Below, piece after piece: positions 10,471 through 21,893 of a DNA stretch of 64,000 nt. Under the pieces are notes generated by a model. That model saw nothing but the letters and a program-made list of their open reading frames with translations, made no database searches and was not told where the DNA came from. The position numbers were made by a program, and so were the translations under genes. This stretch comes from Serripes groenlandicus. Taxonomy: Eukaryota; Mollusca; Bivalvia; Cardiida; Cardiidae. Location: NCBI GenBank assembly GCA_031761405.1, contig JASEVX010000327.1, positions 62,001 through 126,000 of the forward strand, in the 5' to 3' direction. Each line of letters begins with the position of its first letter. Positions within the stretch are counted from its first letter, which is position 1.

Positions 10471-11552
10471 AGCTCACCTGTGCACGAAGTGCTCAAGGTG
10501 AGTTATTGTGATCGCCCTATGTCCGGCGTCCATCATCCGTCGTCCGTCAACATTTTCTCCGAGATGTAACCAGTCGGTCAACTGGGATGAAACTTCACAG
10601 AAAGCATCCTCTAAATGTCCTCACAAGAATTCCTTAAAATATTTGGGATCCATGCAAAATTCTGGTTTCCATGGCAACGAAATGCAAAAAAACTTCAAAA
10701 TTCTTCTTCTCCCAAACTGGTTGGCAGATTTTCAAATAATTTTGTAGAAATGTTTCTTGGATGACCCTCTATGAGATTCCTTCAAGCCATGTTGATTGGT
10801 CGATAAACATGGCCGCCAGGGGGGCGGGGCTATTTTGCCTTATATGGCTATAGTGAAAACTAAAAAAAGTCTTCTGCTCCGAAAGTGTCAGGCCTATTTT
10901 CAAATAATTTTGTAGAAATGTTCCTTGGATGACCCTCTATTAGATTCCTTCAAGCCATGTTGATAGGTCGAAAAACATGGCCACCAGGGGGGGCGGGGCT
11001 ATTTTGCATTATATGGCTATAGTGAAAACTTAAAAAATTCTTCTCCGACGAAAGTATCAGGCCGATTTTCAAATCATTTTGTAGAAATGTTCCTTGGATG
11101 ACCCTCTATCAGATTTCTTCAAGCCAAGTTGAGTGTCGATAAATATGGCCGCCAGGGGGGCGGGGCTATTTTGCCTTATTATAAGTTATATGGCTATAGT
11201 GAAAACATAAAAAATCTTCTTCTCCGAAAGTGTCAGGCCGATTTTCAAATAATTTTGTAGAAATGTTATTTCAAGCCATGTTGATTGGTCAAAAAACATT
11301 GCCGCCAGTGGGCAGGGCTATTTTGCATTATATGGTTATAGTGAAAACTTTAAAAATCTTCTCCTCCAAAACAGTCAGGCCGATTTTCAAATAATTTTGT
11401 AGAAATGTTCCTAGGTTGACCCCCTATCAGATTCTTTCAAGCCAAGTTGATTGGTCAGAAACTATGGCTGCCGCTGGGGGGGGGGGGCTTTTATGGCTAA
11501 AGTGGAAAAGAAAATCAGGTGAGCGATTCCAAGGCCATCATGGCCCTCTTGT
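10471..11552 (+). mobile_element. Chimeric element: H2 head, H1 body, shared tail
   Basis: The head hairpin (AGCTCACCTGTGCACG..GTGCTCAAGGTGAG at 10471-10504) is of H2 type, but the body has H1 boxes (GCCGCCAGGGGGGCGGGGC, about five units). The end is GGCCAT-C-ATGGCC plus CTCTTGTTT. Heads and bodies of these families are evidently exchangeable. Confidence 0.65.
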
Positions 11553-11601
11553 TTATAATCATATAACTATTTCAATATTTTAAGAATATATATCTCAATA
11601 A

Positions 11602-12479
11602 TTATACCCCCGCAAACATAGTTTGAAGGGGGTATACTGGAATCAGCCTGTCGGTCGGTCTGTCCGTAAAATCTGTTCCGTTGTACTCCTCCTTCAGTTT
11701 CAACCAGATTTACTTCATAAATGTTAATCAGGAGTATTAGATGTGCCACACGCAAATTTCATATCCCTGTGACCTTCACCTTGACCTCTAACCTTGAAAT
11801 AGGATTTTTTTTGTTAAAATCTAATATGTTGTACTCCTCCTTTATTTTCAACCTGATTTACTTCATACTTGGCATAAATGTTAATCAGGAGTAGTAGATG
11901 TGCAACACGCAAATTTCATGTCCCTGTGACCTTGGCCTTGACCTCTGACCTTGAAATAGGATTTTTTTTTGGTTAAAATCTAATCTGTTGTAGTCCTACT
12001 TCAGTTTCAACCTGATTTACTTGATACTTGGCATAAATGTTAATCAGGAGTAGTAGATGTGCAAGAAGCAAATGTCATGTCCATACATGTGACCTTGACC
12101 TCTGACCTTGAAATAGGATTTTGTTTTGTTAAAATCTAATCTGTTAAAATTGTATTCCTCCTTCAGTTTTAACCTGATTTACTTCATACTTGGCATAAAT
12201 GTTAATCAGGAGTAGTAGATGTGCAAGACGCAAATTTCATGTTCCTGTGACCTTGACCTCTGACCTTGAAATAGGATTTTTTTTCTTAAAATCTAATCTG
12301 GTTCGACATACTCCTCCTTCAATTTCGACCGGATTTACTTGAAACATGGCAAAATGGAGCCGTTTTGTGTGGCATCAGCCTGTCAAATTGTCTGAGTCAA
12401 AGATAATACTGTGAGATATAATATGTGTCAGGGGTTGGGGCGGGGGAACTAATCACCTTGAGTGATAGTTTTAGTTGTT
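11602..12479 (+). mobile_element. H4-like tandem-body element inserted in a minisatellite
   Basis: It opens with the hairpin TACCCCC..GGGGGTATA (about 11605-11640) and TGTCGGTCGGTCTGTCCG. Four units of about 155 bp follow with TGTACTCCTCCTTCAG, CTTGGCATAAATGTTAATC and CCTTGACCTCTGACC. It ends with ATCAC-CTTGA-GTGAT and GTTTTAGTTGTTT. ATATATCTCAATAAT, the unit of the minisatellite at 12482-12605, is also found just left of the head at 11585-11602. Confidence 0.55.
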
Positions 12480-12481
12480 TC

Positions 12482-12605
12482 TGTATTATATATCTCAATA
12501 GTTATTTCTATAATATATCTCAATAATTGTTTCTGTAATATATCTCAATAATTGTTTCTGTAATATATCTCAATAATTATTTCTATAATATATCTCAATA
12601 ATGTC
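12482..12605. repeat. Minisatellite, about 25-bp unit
   Basis: Five copies of TATATCTCAATAATTGTTTC-TGTAA with one or two changes each. One more copy lies on the other side of the preceding element. Confidence 0.75.
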
Positions 12606-12820
12606 ATTCATATTGTATTATTTGTAAATATTAATGTATATGGGCCAGATGCCTAAATACTTGAATTGAATTGAATAAGAGGTGATACCTGTGTGGGTAA
12701 CTGTATTTTGCGGAATGGAACAAAAGCATAAAGCATCTATTTTCACCCAATTCAAAATGTATATATTTGCATTCTTTTAATAATTATAGTTTGACCAGTT
12801 CTTAAAGAATATATGTCGAT
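12606..12820. other. Spacer with a short dispersed motif
   Basis: GGTAACTGTATTTTGCGG-AATGGAACA (12694-12723) recurs as GGTAACTGCATTTTGC near 6527 and inverted near 14255-14290. No gene is seen. Confidence 0.4.
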
Positions 12821-12821
12821 T

Positions 12822-13895
12822 ATTATGTCTCCCCCATACATGGGGGTGACATATTGTTTTTGCCCGTTCCGTCCTTCCGTCCGTCCTTCCGTCTGTCACA
12901 CTTGTTTCCGCTCAATAACTGAAGAACGCTTGGGTGTAGGAACTTTATACTTGGTATGCAGGTTGATCATGACCAGTAGCTGACCCCTATTGATTTTGAT
13001 GTCAGAAGGTCAAAGTTCAAGGTCATGTTGACCTTGTGAGGTAAAACATGGTTTCCGCTCAATAACTGAAGAATGCTTGGGCCGAGGAACTCCATACTTG
13101 GTATGAAGGTTGGCCATGCCCAGTAGAAGATCCCTGTTGGTTTTGAGGTCAGTACGTCTAAAGTCAAGGTCACAGTGACAATGAGCTGACAAATTGTTTT
13201 TGCTTGGGCCCAGGAACATCATACTTGGTGTGCAGGTTGGTCTCCACCAGCAAATGACCCCTATTAATTTTGAAGTCACTAGGTTAAAGGTCAAGGTCAC
13301 AGTGGTCAAGGTCAGGTCCGTCACACTTGTTTTCGCTCAATAACTGAAGAACGCTTGGGCATAGGTATTTCATACTTGGTATGCAGGTTGGTCATTACCA
13401 GTAGAGGTCACTATGTCAAAGGTCAAGTTCATGGTTACCTTCAGCGGAAAAATGGTTTCCGCTCAATAAGAATGCTTATGTCGAGGAACTTCATATCTGG
13501 TGTGCAGGTTGGTCCTAACCAATAGATGACCCTTATTGATTTTGTTTGATTTTGAGGTCACAAGGTCAAAGGTCAAAGTCACGGTAACAATGAGCTGAAA
13601 AATTATTTTTGCTTAATAACTAGAATGCTTTGGCCATGGAAGTAAATACTTGGTGTGAAGGTTGGTCACCACCAGCAGATGACCCCTATTTATTTTGATG
13701 TCAGGAGGTCAAAGGTCAAGGTTGCGGTGACATTGGACTCAAAAATGGTTTCCACTCAATAACTAAAGGGCCCAGGAACTTCATACTTGGTGTGCAGGTT
13801 GGTCACCACCAGCAAATGACCCCTATTGATTTTGAGGTCACTAGGCCAAGGTAACCGTCAGCTGAAAAATGGTTTCAGCTCAATAACTGAGGATT
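12822..13895 (+). mobile_element. Tandem-body element with CTCCCCC/GGGGG head hairpin
   Basis: The head GTCTCCCCCATACATGGGGG-TGACATA (about 12827-12853) is followed by CGTCCTTCCGTCCGTCC. About seven body units of roughly 145 bp follow with GCTCAATAACTGAAGAA, CATACTTGGTATGCAGG and AGGTCAAAGGTCAAGGT. There is no clear terminal hairpin; the repeat fades near 13895. Open frames at 12967-13324 (-) and 13826-14038 (+) are repeat-derived. Confidence 0.6.
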
Positions 13896-14297
13896 GTCAC
13901 TGTTGCTTCCTCTCCAGTCTAAAACTACGAAATTCATCTCCATCATTTCTTTTCCTCACCTATACGACCACACAAATGGGGAGACAAGCGCTTTTTCAAA
14001 CTATTTTCTCCCTAGCTTTCACAGAGTTATACATTTAACTCCGCACATGATAGATATTTCAATCGTCATAATGACAGTAAAGACATGCATTAGTGAAAAC
14101 CGACACAAATTTGATTTATTGTTTATTTTTTTATATCGACACATAAAAGAGACAGTTAATAACAGTATGCCCCTGCTGAACCAGATATTACTAAATGTTT
14201 ATTAAACCGCAGGTATAATATATAAGTATGGAAACAGATAGTCCCTGTCTGGCGCCCCATCACTTGTTCCATTCTGTTCCATTCCGCGAAATACAGT
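13896..14297. other. Nothing recognisable
   Basis: Two overlapping open frames (13826-14038, 13894-14205) have no domain I recognise and begin inside the preceding element. The end carries the inverted TTCCATTCCGCGAAATACAG motif. Confidence 0.35.
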
Positions 14298-14965
14298 TAG
14301 CCTTTGAAACAGTTTTACTGTGCATGACATCTTTGCAGACGACACAAAATGATGCATTTTAGGCGACCAGTTTCAGTTTTGTAAAACTATTACTGTGTGT
14401 GTCCATCGTTGCAGATGAAACGAAAATGAGGCATTTTAGGCGACCAGTTTAATGGTTTTGAACATATTTTCTGTATCTGTCCACCTTGAATCGCATCATA
14501 CATTCAGGCTTTACTGTGTCAAGTGTTCTTAGAAATGTGCAAACTTCTAGATTCGGGCATTGTACCATGCAAGGCATTTTAGAAGGTCAGTATCATAGTT
14601 TTGAAACAGCTTTACTGTGCGCGTCCTTTGCAGATGACACAAAATTGAGGCATTTTAGGCAACCAGTTTCAGTTTGTAACAGTTTTACTGTATTTGACTA
14701 AATGAGGCGATCCGTAACATAACAGTTTTGTAACAATTTTACTACAATATGTGTTCATCGTTGCAAAATTTACAAAAATAAGGCATTTTAGGTGACCAGT
14801 TTAATAGTTTTAAACAGATATACTGTATCTGTCCATCTTCCCAGACGACACAAAATTGAGTCAGGCCCATTTTGTATTAGTGCGCAACTTATAGTCCTAC
14901 GATTACAAGGAAATAAAAAGAACGCATTACATATCATAAGAAATTTGAATCACATCATATGGGTA
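14298..14965. repeat. Satellite B array 1, about 80-bp unit
   Basis: Seven or so diverged units with GTTTTACTGT, CATCTTTGCAGACGACAC and AAATTGAGGCATTTTAGG. It ends in a distinct block (TTGAGTCAGGCCCATTTTG ... GAAATAAAAAGAACGCATT) that also occurs twice in the larger array at 25795-27530. Confidence 0.7.
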
Positions 14966-15517
14966 AACAAATTGACGCCGAAGCCGGCGATGTTTCCCAT
15001 CAATAGGTTATGTGTATAAACTTTGCAAAACTTTGCTATACCGTCTTTCCAAAAATTGTGTCCAGAGTGGATTTTTCGATGCAGTCACGATTCTGCTACG
15101 TTTTAATTGGATGAATAATTAAATATGATAATACATACTCGATAAAGGAACGAGCACAAGTAATTTTATATGTGATACTTTCCGTTTAATAACATGCACT
15201 CGTCGTCTATTTCTAAAACTCATAAGGGTTTTTTGACTTTCCGGAAGTAACAAATCCAAATTCCTGTAATATGACGTCATTCTATTAGCGTAACGCAAAT
15301 GATGAATAAATAACCAAAAGGAAAACAACAGAAATTATAGGAAACGTTGGTTTGACTTGTCACAAATGTAGTTCCGTAAATTATTGAATCATTTTATTTG
15401 AAGTACTTTATGAATGGCAAGTTGATTATTTGTTGTACCTGTCATCATAATTGCATGGATTTAAAATCTTGGCTATATTTTAATGTTAAATATAAGCTTA
15501 ACCTGATGATGATTTTT
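14966..15517. other. Nothing recognisable
   Basis: AT-rich, no domain in the short open frames (for example 15119-15328 minus). An H1 element begins immediately after a TTTTT run at 15513-15517. Confidence 0.4.
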
Positions 15518-16460
15518 AGCTCCACTGGCTGAAAGCCAGTCGAGCTTATGTCATGGCGAATTGTCCGTCGTGCGTGCGTGCGTGCGTGCGTATGTTAACT
15601 TTTTCCTTTAAACGACTTCTTCTCCCTAACCACTTGGCCAATTTGGTTGAAACTTCATGGGAAGCATCCTCTCAATGTCCTCTACTAAATTCCTTTAATT
15701 TTTTTTGATCCATTCAAAATTCTGGTTTCCATGGCAACCGAAAGAAAAAAATAGTGAGAACTTAAAAAATCTTCTTCTCCGAAAGTGTCAGGCCGATTTT
15801 CAAATAATTTTGTAGAAATGTTCCTTGGGTGACCCTTTATTAGATTCCTTCAAGAAATTTTGATTGGGCGAAAAACATGGCCACCAGGGGGCGGGGCTTT
15901 TTTGCCTTATATAGCTATAGTGAAAACTTAAATAATCTTCTTCTCAAAAAGTGTTCAGCAGATTTTCAAATAATTATGTAGAAATGTTCCGTGGGTGACC
16001 CTCTATCAGATTCCTTCAAGCCATGTTGATTGGTCGAAAAACATGGCCGCCAGGGGGGGGGGCTATTTTGCCTTATATGGCTATAGTGAAAACTTAAAAA
16101 ATCTTCTTCTCCGAAAGTGTCAGGCCGATTTTCAAATAATTTAGTAGAAATGTTCCTTGAATGACCCACTTTCAGATTCCTTCAAGCCATGTTGATTGGT
16201 CAAAAAAACATGTCCGCCAGTGGGCAGGGCTATTTTGCACTATATGGCTATAGTGAAAACTTAAAAAATCTTCTCCTCCAAAAGTGTCTGGCCGATTTTC
16301 AAATAATTTTGTAGAAATGTTCCTAGGGTGACCCTCTATCAGATTCCTTCAAGCCAAGTTGATTGGTCGGAAACTATGGCTGCCAGGGGGCGGGGCTTAT
16401 ATAGGTAAAGAGAAAAAAAAAATCAGGTGAGCGATTCCAGGGCCATCATGGCCCTCTTGT
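15518..16460 (+). mobile_element. H1 element, full length, first of a head-to-tail pair
   Basis: It has the H1 head hairpin at 15518-15546, then CGTGCGTGCGTGCGTGCG and four body units. It ends GGGCCAT-C-ATGGCCC plus TCTTGT at 16437-16460. The following TAGCTCC is the head of the next H1 copy, with at most one shared T. Confidence 0.75.
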
Positions 16461-16461
16461 T

Positions 16462-17721
16462 AGCTCCACTGGCTGAAAGCCAGTCGAGCTTATGTCATGG
16501 CGAATTGTCCGTCGTGCGTGCGTGCGTGCGTGCGTTAACTTTTTCCTTCAAACGACTTCTTCTCCCTAACCACTTGGCCAATTTGGTTGAAACTTCATGG
16601 GAAGCATCCTCTCAATGTCCTCTACTAAATTCCTTCAAATTTTTTTGATCCATTCAAAATTCTGGTTTCCATGGCAACCGAAAGAAAAAAATAGTGAGAA
16701 CTTAAAAAATCTTCTTCTCCGAAAGTGTCGGGCCGATTTTCAAATAATTTTGTAGAAATGTTCCTTGGGTGACCCTTTATTAGATTCCTTCAAGAAATTT
16801 TGATTGGGCGAAAAACATGGCCGCCAGGGGGCGGGGCTTTTTTGCCTTATATAGCTATAGTGAAAACTTAAATAATCTTCTTCTCAAAAAGTGTTCAGCA
16901 GATTTTCAAATAATTATGTAGAAATGTTCCTTGGGTGACCCTCTATCAGATTCCTTCAAGCCATGTTGATTGGTTGAAAAACATGGCCGCCAGGGGGCGG
17001 GGCTATTTTGCCTTTTATGGTTATAGTGAAAACTTAAAAAATCTTCAACATCTTCTCCTCAGTAACCAGTGGGTCAATTGGGATGAAACTTCACAGAAAG
17101 CAGCCTCTCAATGACCTCACCAGAATTCCTTCAAATTATTGGGATCCATGCAGAATTCTGGTTTCCATGGCAACGAAACGAAAAAAACTTCAAAATTCTT
17201 CTCCTCCCAAATTGGTTGGCAGATTTTGAACTTATTTTGTAGAAATGTTCCTTGGGTGACTCTCTATCAGATTCCTTGAAGCCATGTTGATTGGTCGAAA
17301 AACATGGCCGCCAGGGGGGACGGGGCTTTTTTGCCTTATATAGCTATAGTGCAAACTTAAAAAATCTTCTTCTCCAAAAGTGTCAGGCCGATTTTCAAAT
17401 AATTTTGTAGAAATGTTCCTTGGATGACCCTCTATCAGATTCCTTCAAGCCATGTTGATTGGTCAAAAAACATGGCCACAAGGGGTCGGGCTATTTTGCC
17501 TTTTATGGCTATAGTGAAAACTTAAAAAATCTTCTCCTCCAAAACTGTCAGGCCGATTTTCAAATAATTTTGTAGAAATGTTCCTAGGGTGACCCTCTAT
17601 CAGATTCCTTCGAGCCAAGTCGATTGGTCGGAAACTATTTCCGCCAGATGGCGGGGCTTATATAGCTAAAGTGAAAAAAAAAATCAGGTGAGCGATTCCA
17701 GGGCCATCATGGCCCTCTTGT
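16462..17721 (+). mobile_element. H1 element, full length, second of the pair, composite body
   Basis: The head is at 16462. The first 580 bp closely match the previous copy. At about 17041-17100 the sequence changes to ATCTTCTCCTCAGTAACC... and GGGATGAAACTTCACAG, which is the start of body seen after an H2-type head at 10560. It ends GGGCCAT-C-ATGGCCC-TCTTGTT. An internal recombination or nested truncated copy would explain the second start of body. Confidence 0.7.
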
Positions 17722-18040
17722 TTTAAATTATAATTCACCGATAAAACTAAATTTTAAATCAATACAGTTTATTATTGACTTTGTTATTATAAATAGTACA
17801 ATGAAATAGTATCAGATGAAAAAAAATAGGGGGGTCATTTTACTATGGCCATGGTAAAGTGACCCCCCTCTAAATTCCTTTTTTTTTAAATTATAATTCA
17901 CCGATAAAACTAAATTTTAAATCAATACAGTTTATTATTGACTTTGTTATTATAAATAGTACAATGAAATAGTATCAGATGAAAAAAAATAGGGGGGTCA
18001 TTTTACTATGGCCATGGTAAAGTGACCCCTCCCCCCTTCG
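17721..18040. repeat. Tandem duplication of a 163-bp unit ending in a G/C-run hairpin
   Basis: The unit starting TTTTAAATTATAATTCACC at 17721 repeats at 17884 almost without change. Each unit ends in a near-perfect hairpin: GGGGGTCATTTTAC, centre ATGGCCAT, then GGTAAAGTGACCCCC. The second unit's hairpin is followed directly by a 5'-truncated H2. Confidence 0.8.
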
Positions 18041-18041
18041 A

Positions 18042-18566
18042 ATTGATGGAACATCTTGTTAACTCTATAATAGACAAATTTTTTGCTACAGCAGCTTGAC
18101 ATTTAATGAGAATGTTTATCTAAATGATATCTAAGCCAAGTTCGAATATTGGTCATGTAGGGTCAAAAACTAGGTCACAATCCAAATTGAAGGAAAATCT
18201 TGTTAACACTTTGGATGCCGCATTTTTTCAGCAGCTTGAAATTTTGTCAGAATGTTTGTCTGAATTATATCTAGGTCAAGTTCGAATATGGGTCATATTG
18301 GTTCAGAAACAAGGTCAATAAAGGAAAATATTGTTCAAACTCTTGAGCAAGATGAAAATTTGTCAGAATGTTGTCTTGATGATATCTAGTCCATGTTGGA
18401 ATATGGGTCATATAAGGTAAAAAAATATAGATCACTAGGCCAAATGAAGGAAAATCTTGTTAACACTGTGGAGGTTGCATTCAGAATAATTGTCTTGATG
18501 TGTTTTACATTGCAGTACATTGTATAATTAAGGTGAGCGATCAAGGGCCATCATGACCCTCTTGTT
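18042..18566 (+). mobile_element. H2 element, 5'-truncated
   Basis: It begins within the body (CTTGTTAACTCTATAATAG), has three units with AGGTCAAGTTCGAATATG, and ends GGTGAGCGATCAAGGGCCATCATGACCC-type hairpin plus TCTTGTTT. Truncation is exactly at the CCCCC end of the preceding duplication. Confidence 0.65.
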
Positions 18567-19060
18567 TAAGGTTTAGGCTTGACCCGACCTCCTGCACCCA
18601 GGGCCGGCCCTGGCTTAAAAAAGGTTTGAGCCATTGCTTGAGCCATCTTTGAGACATTTTTTGTTTGTTTTATTATCTCCATATCGAAGGAACCCGCAAT
18701 AGACAAATTCTTTGAATAAAAGATTTATGGAGAAAATAGACAGTGAATGTGCAACTTAAAATTATCAAAGTAGACAAAAGTATATTTCTCTATTTCAAAC
18801 TGTGTTCTCAAAAGAGGGACTTCTGCAGATAAATGCATCTTTATGTGGGAAATACTTAATTTGTAACAATGTTTAGCTCTTCATTTGAAACACATGATTT
18901 CACTGCTGTCTGGCTTGCTCATTTTGCCAAGTAAAATTCTTTATTTTTTAGATCCTAACTCTACATTTATTGATTCCTACAAGTGTAGCATGTCTTCTAG
19001 AAGATATTTCATTATGTTTTCTTTTTTTTGTGAAAACAGAATTGACAAGACTGTATTTTT
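18567..19060. other. Nothing recognisable
   Basis: No domain in the short open frames at 18885-19142 (+) or 18977-19177 (-); the latter runs into H3. Confidence 0.4.
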
Positions 19061-20051
19061 AGCTATACTGGCCAAAGGCCAGAAGAGCTTATGCTGTGGC
19101 GTGGTGTCCGTCGTCCGTGCATCCGTAAACAATTGCTTGTGAACGCGATACAGTCTCCAGTTTTGATTGTATCTCAAACAAACTTATACAGTAGTTAGAT
19201 ATCCATGAGAGTTCGGTTCCTTTCGCCAGATCCGCCCATGCAAGACTGGATTATAGCCCTTGAAATTGTCAAACTTGCTATAATTGAGCTTGTGAATACA
19301 ATAGAGGCTCCATTTACTATCTGGTCTTCACCAAACTTAGATAGTAGTTAAATATTGATGAGAGCTTGGTTTCTTTCGAAAACCAGCCAGATGTGCCCTT
19401 GCACGACTGGATTATGGCCCTTGAAGTTGTCAAAATTGCTATAATACAGCTTGTGAACACGATACAGTCTTCAGTTTTGATTGTATCTCCATCAAACTTA
19501 TACAGTAGTTAAATATCCACGAGAGCTCAGTTCCTTTAACTAAACAGCCAGATCCGCCCATGCAAGACATGATTATGGCCCTTGAAATTGTCAAAATTGC
19601 TATAATACAGCTTGTGAACTCAATAGAGCCTCCATTTACTATTCGATCTTCACCAAACTTAGATAGTAGTTAAATATTGATGAGAGCTTGGTTCTTTTTG
19701 CAAACCAGCCAGATTCGCCCATGCAAGGCTGGATTATGGCCCTTGAATTTGCCAAAAGTGCTATAATAGAGCTTGTGAACACAATAGAGGCTCCATTTAC
19801 TATTTGATCTTCACCAAACTTAGATAGTAGTTAAATATTGATGAAAGTTTGGTTCCTGTCGAAAACCAGCCAGATATGCCCTTGCATGACTGGATTATGG
19901 GCCTTGAAATTGTCAAAATTGCTATAATACAGCTTGTGAACACGATAGAGCCTCCATTTACTATCCGATCTTCACCATACTTACATGCTTTGGATTGAAA
20001 ATGACCAAAGAACCATCCCAGTAGAGCATAGGCCCTCATGGGTCTCTTGTT
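19061..20051 (+). mobile_element. H3 element, full length
   Basis: The head hairpin ACTGGCC-AAA-GGCCAG within AGCTAT..AGAGCT is at 19061-19090, then GTCCGTCGTCCGTGC. Six body units of about 150 bp contain CCAGCCAGATCCGCCC, TGGATTATGGCCCTTG and AAATTGCTATAATA. It ends AGTAGAGCATAGGCCC-TCAT-GGGTCT-CTTGTT. The minus frame at 19800-20117 is repeat. Confidence 0.7.
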
Positions 20052-20246
20052 TTTATTTAAAGTGTGAAAAAGACAAACGTAAAAACGTAAACGTAAAGTA
20101 CTAAACCTAAAACCCACCTACCACCCTTATAAAGACACTTAGATAAATATTTTTTTTAATTTTTTATAACGGGTATCTCATTTGCATATTAATGTTATTC
20201 ATTCCGTAAAAGGGGGTTAATTACGGAATTAATTGCATACTTGCGG

Positions 20247-21252
20247 GGTGCATTCCACAAAAAAAACATCAAACGAAATAACCCCACAAGTACTCTCCCA
20301 TGAGTCCGTCCGTCCGTCTGTCTGTCTGTCTGTCATGTTTTGTAAGCGCAACTCCTCCTTAACGGCTGGACCGATTCTGAAGAAACTTTAAACAGTTGCA
20401 GTACACAACCTGAGGTTTGCATGAAGTAAGATTATCCCTGTTCGTCCGTCTGTCCGTGTCCGTCTGTCTGTCCATATGTCTTGTATTGTATTGTAAGCGC
20501 AACTCCTCCTTAACGGCTGGACCGATTCTGATGAAACTTTACACAGTTGCAGTACACAACCTGATGGGCATGACGTAAGATTATCCCTGTACGTCCGTCT
20601 GTCCGTCCGTGTCCGTCTGTCTGTCCATATGTCTTGTAAGCGCAACTCCTCCTTAAAGACTGGACCGATTCTGATGAAACTTTACACAGTTGAAGTACAC
20701 AACCTCAGGATCTGCATGAAGAAAGATTATCCCTGTCTGTCCGTCCGTCCGTCTGTCCGTGTCCGTCTGTCTGTCTATGTGTCTTGTAAGCTCAACTCCT
20801 CCTTAACGACTGGACCGATTCTGATGAAACTTTACACAGTTGCAGTACACAACCTGAGGATGTGCATGAAGTAAGGTTATTGCCGTCCGTGTCCATCTGT
20901 CTGTCCATATGTCTTGTAAGCGCAACTCCTCCTTAACGGCTGGACCGATTCTGATGAAACTTTACACCGTTGCAGTACACAACCTGAGGATGTGCATGAA
21001 GTAAGATTATCCCTGTCTGTCCGTCCATCTGTCCGTGTCCGTCTGTCTGTCCATATGTCTTGTAAGCGCAACTCCTCCTTAACGGCTGGACCGATTCTGA
21101 TGAAACTTTACACCGTTGCAGTACACAACCTGAGGATGTGCATGAAGTAAGATTATCCCGGTCGGAAATATATCTGTCTGTCCGTCTGTCCTTCCATATC
21201 TCTTGTAAGCGCGGGACGGGAGTATCCTTTTGCGAGTTCACTCACAGTTCTT
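20247..21252 (+). mobile_element. H4 element
   Basis: The head hairpin ACTTGCGGGGT (20251-20261) pairs with ACCCCACAAGT (about 20280-20291). It is followed by GTCCGTCCGTCTGTCTG runs. Six body units of 130 to 154 bp contain GCAACTCCTCCTTAACGG, CTGGACCGATTCTGATG and GCAGTACACAACCTGAGG. It ends GAGTTCACTCACAGTTCTTGTT. Open frames on both strands here (20388-21241) are all repeat-derived. Confidence 0.65.
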
Positions 21253-21253
21253 G

Positions 21254-21618
21254 TTTTTTCTTCAGCAGCTTGATATTTAGTCAGAATGTTTGTCTGAATT
21301 ATATCTAGGTCAAGTTCGAATATGGACCATATTGGGTCAGAATCAAGGTCAATAACGGAAAATATTGTTCAAACTCCGGAAGCCGCATTTTTACTTTGAG
21401 CAAGTTGAACATTTGTCAGAATGTTGTCTTGATGATATCTAGTCCATGTTGGAATATGGGTCATATCAGTTAAAAAAATATAGATCACTAGGACAAATGA
21501 AGGAAAATCTTGTTAACACTGTGGAGGTTGCATTCAGAATAATTGTCTTGATGTGTTTTGCATTGCAGTACATTGTATAATTAAGGTGAGCGATCCCGGG
21601 CCATCATGGCCCTCTCGT
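21254..21618 (+). mobile_element. H2 element, 5'-truncated
   Basis: It starts in H2 body (TTCTTCAGCAGCTTG) directly after the H4 terminus. It has two units and ends GATCCCGGGCCATCATGGCCC-type hairpin plus TCTCGTTT, a variant of CTTGTTT. In other H2 copies a poly-T run precedes GCTTCAGCAGC, so H4 probably inserted there, but the H2 head is not found on the other side. Confidence 0.6.
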
Positions 21619-21893
21619 TTATCTAATGGATCTAGTTAGAGGATTTAAAACAGTTTATTGATAAAAAACACTTGAGAAACTTCAGCTTGTATGACACATA
21701 GTTGCAGTGAATGTTAAGCAAACCGTAAACCAAATGATTTTAGGACTAAACTTGTCATTTCACGACTAAACTTCACATGCTGAATATCACATAGATCGTA
21801 GCATATAAAATGTTTAATCCCTATGTCAATATTGACCCTTTCTGCTCTTGGTAATCTTTTTATATAGGCTATGGTAGCCAGGTAAGCAATATG

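Noticed and set aside
14298..14965. Repeated TTTGCAG as true splice acceptors of a gene with repeated exons
   Set aside because: The following sequence does not keep an open frame from unit to unit, and spacing matches satellite B units.
20388..21241. Several arginine-rich frames (TDRRTRTDGRT-type)
   Set aside because: Products of the GTCCGTCCGTCTGTC microsatellite and H4 units in reverse, not proteins.
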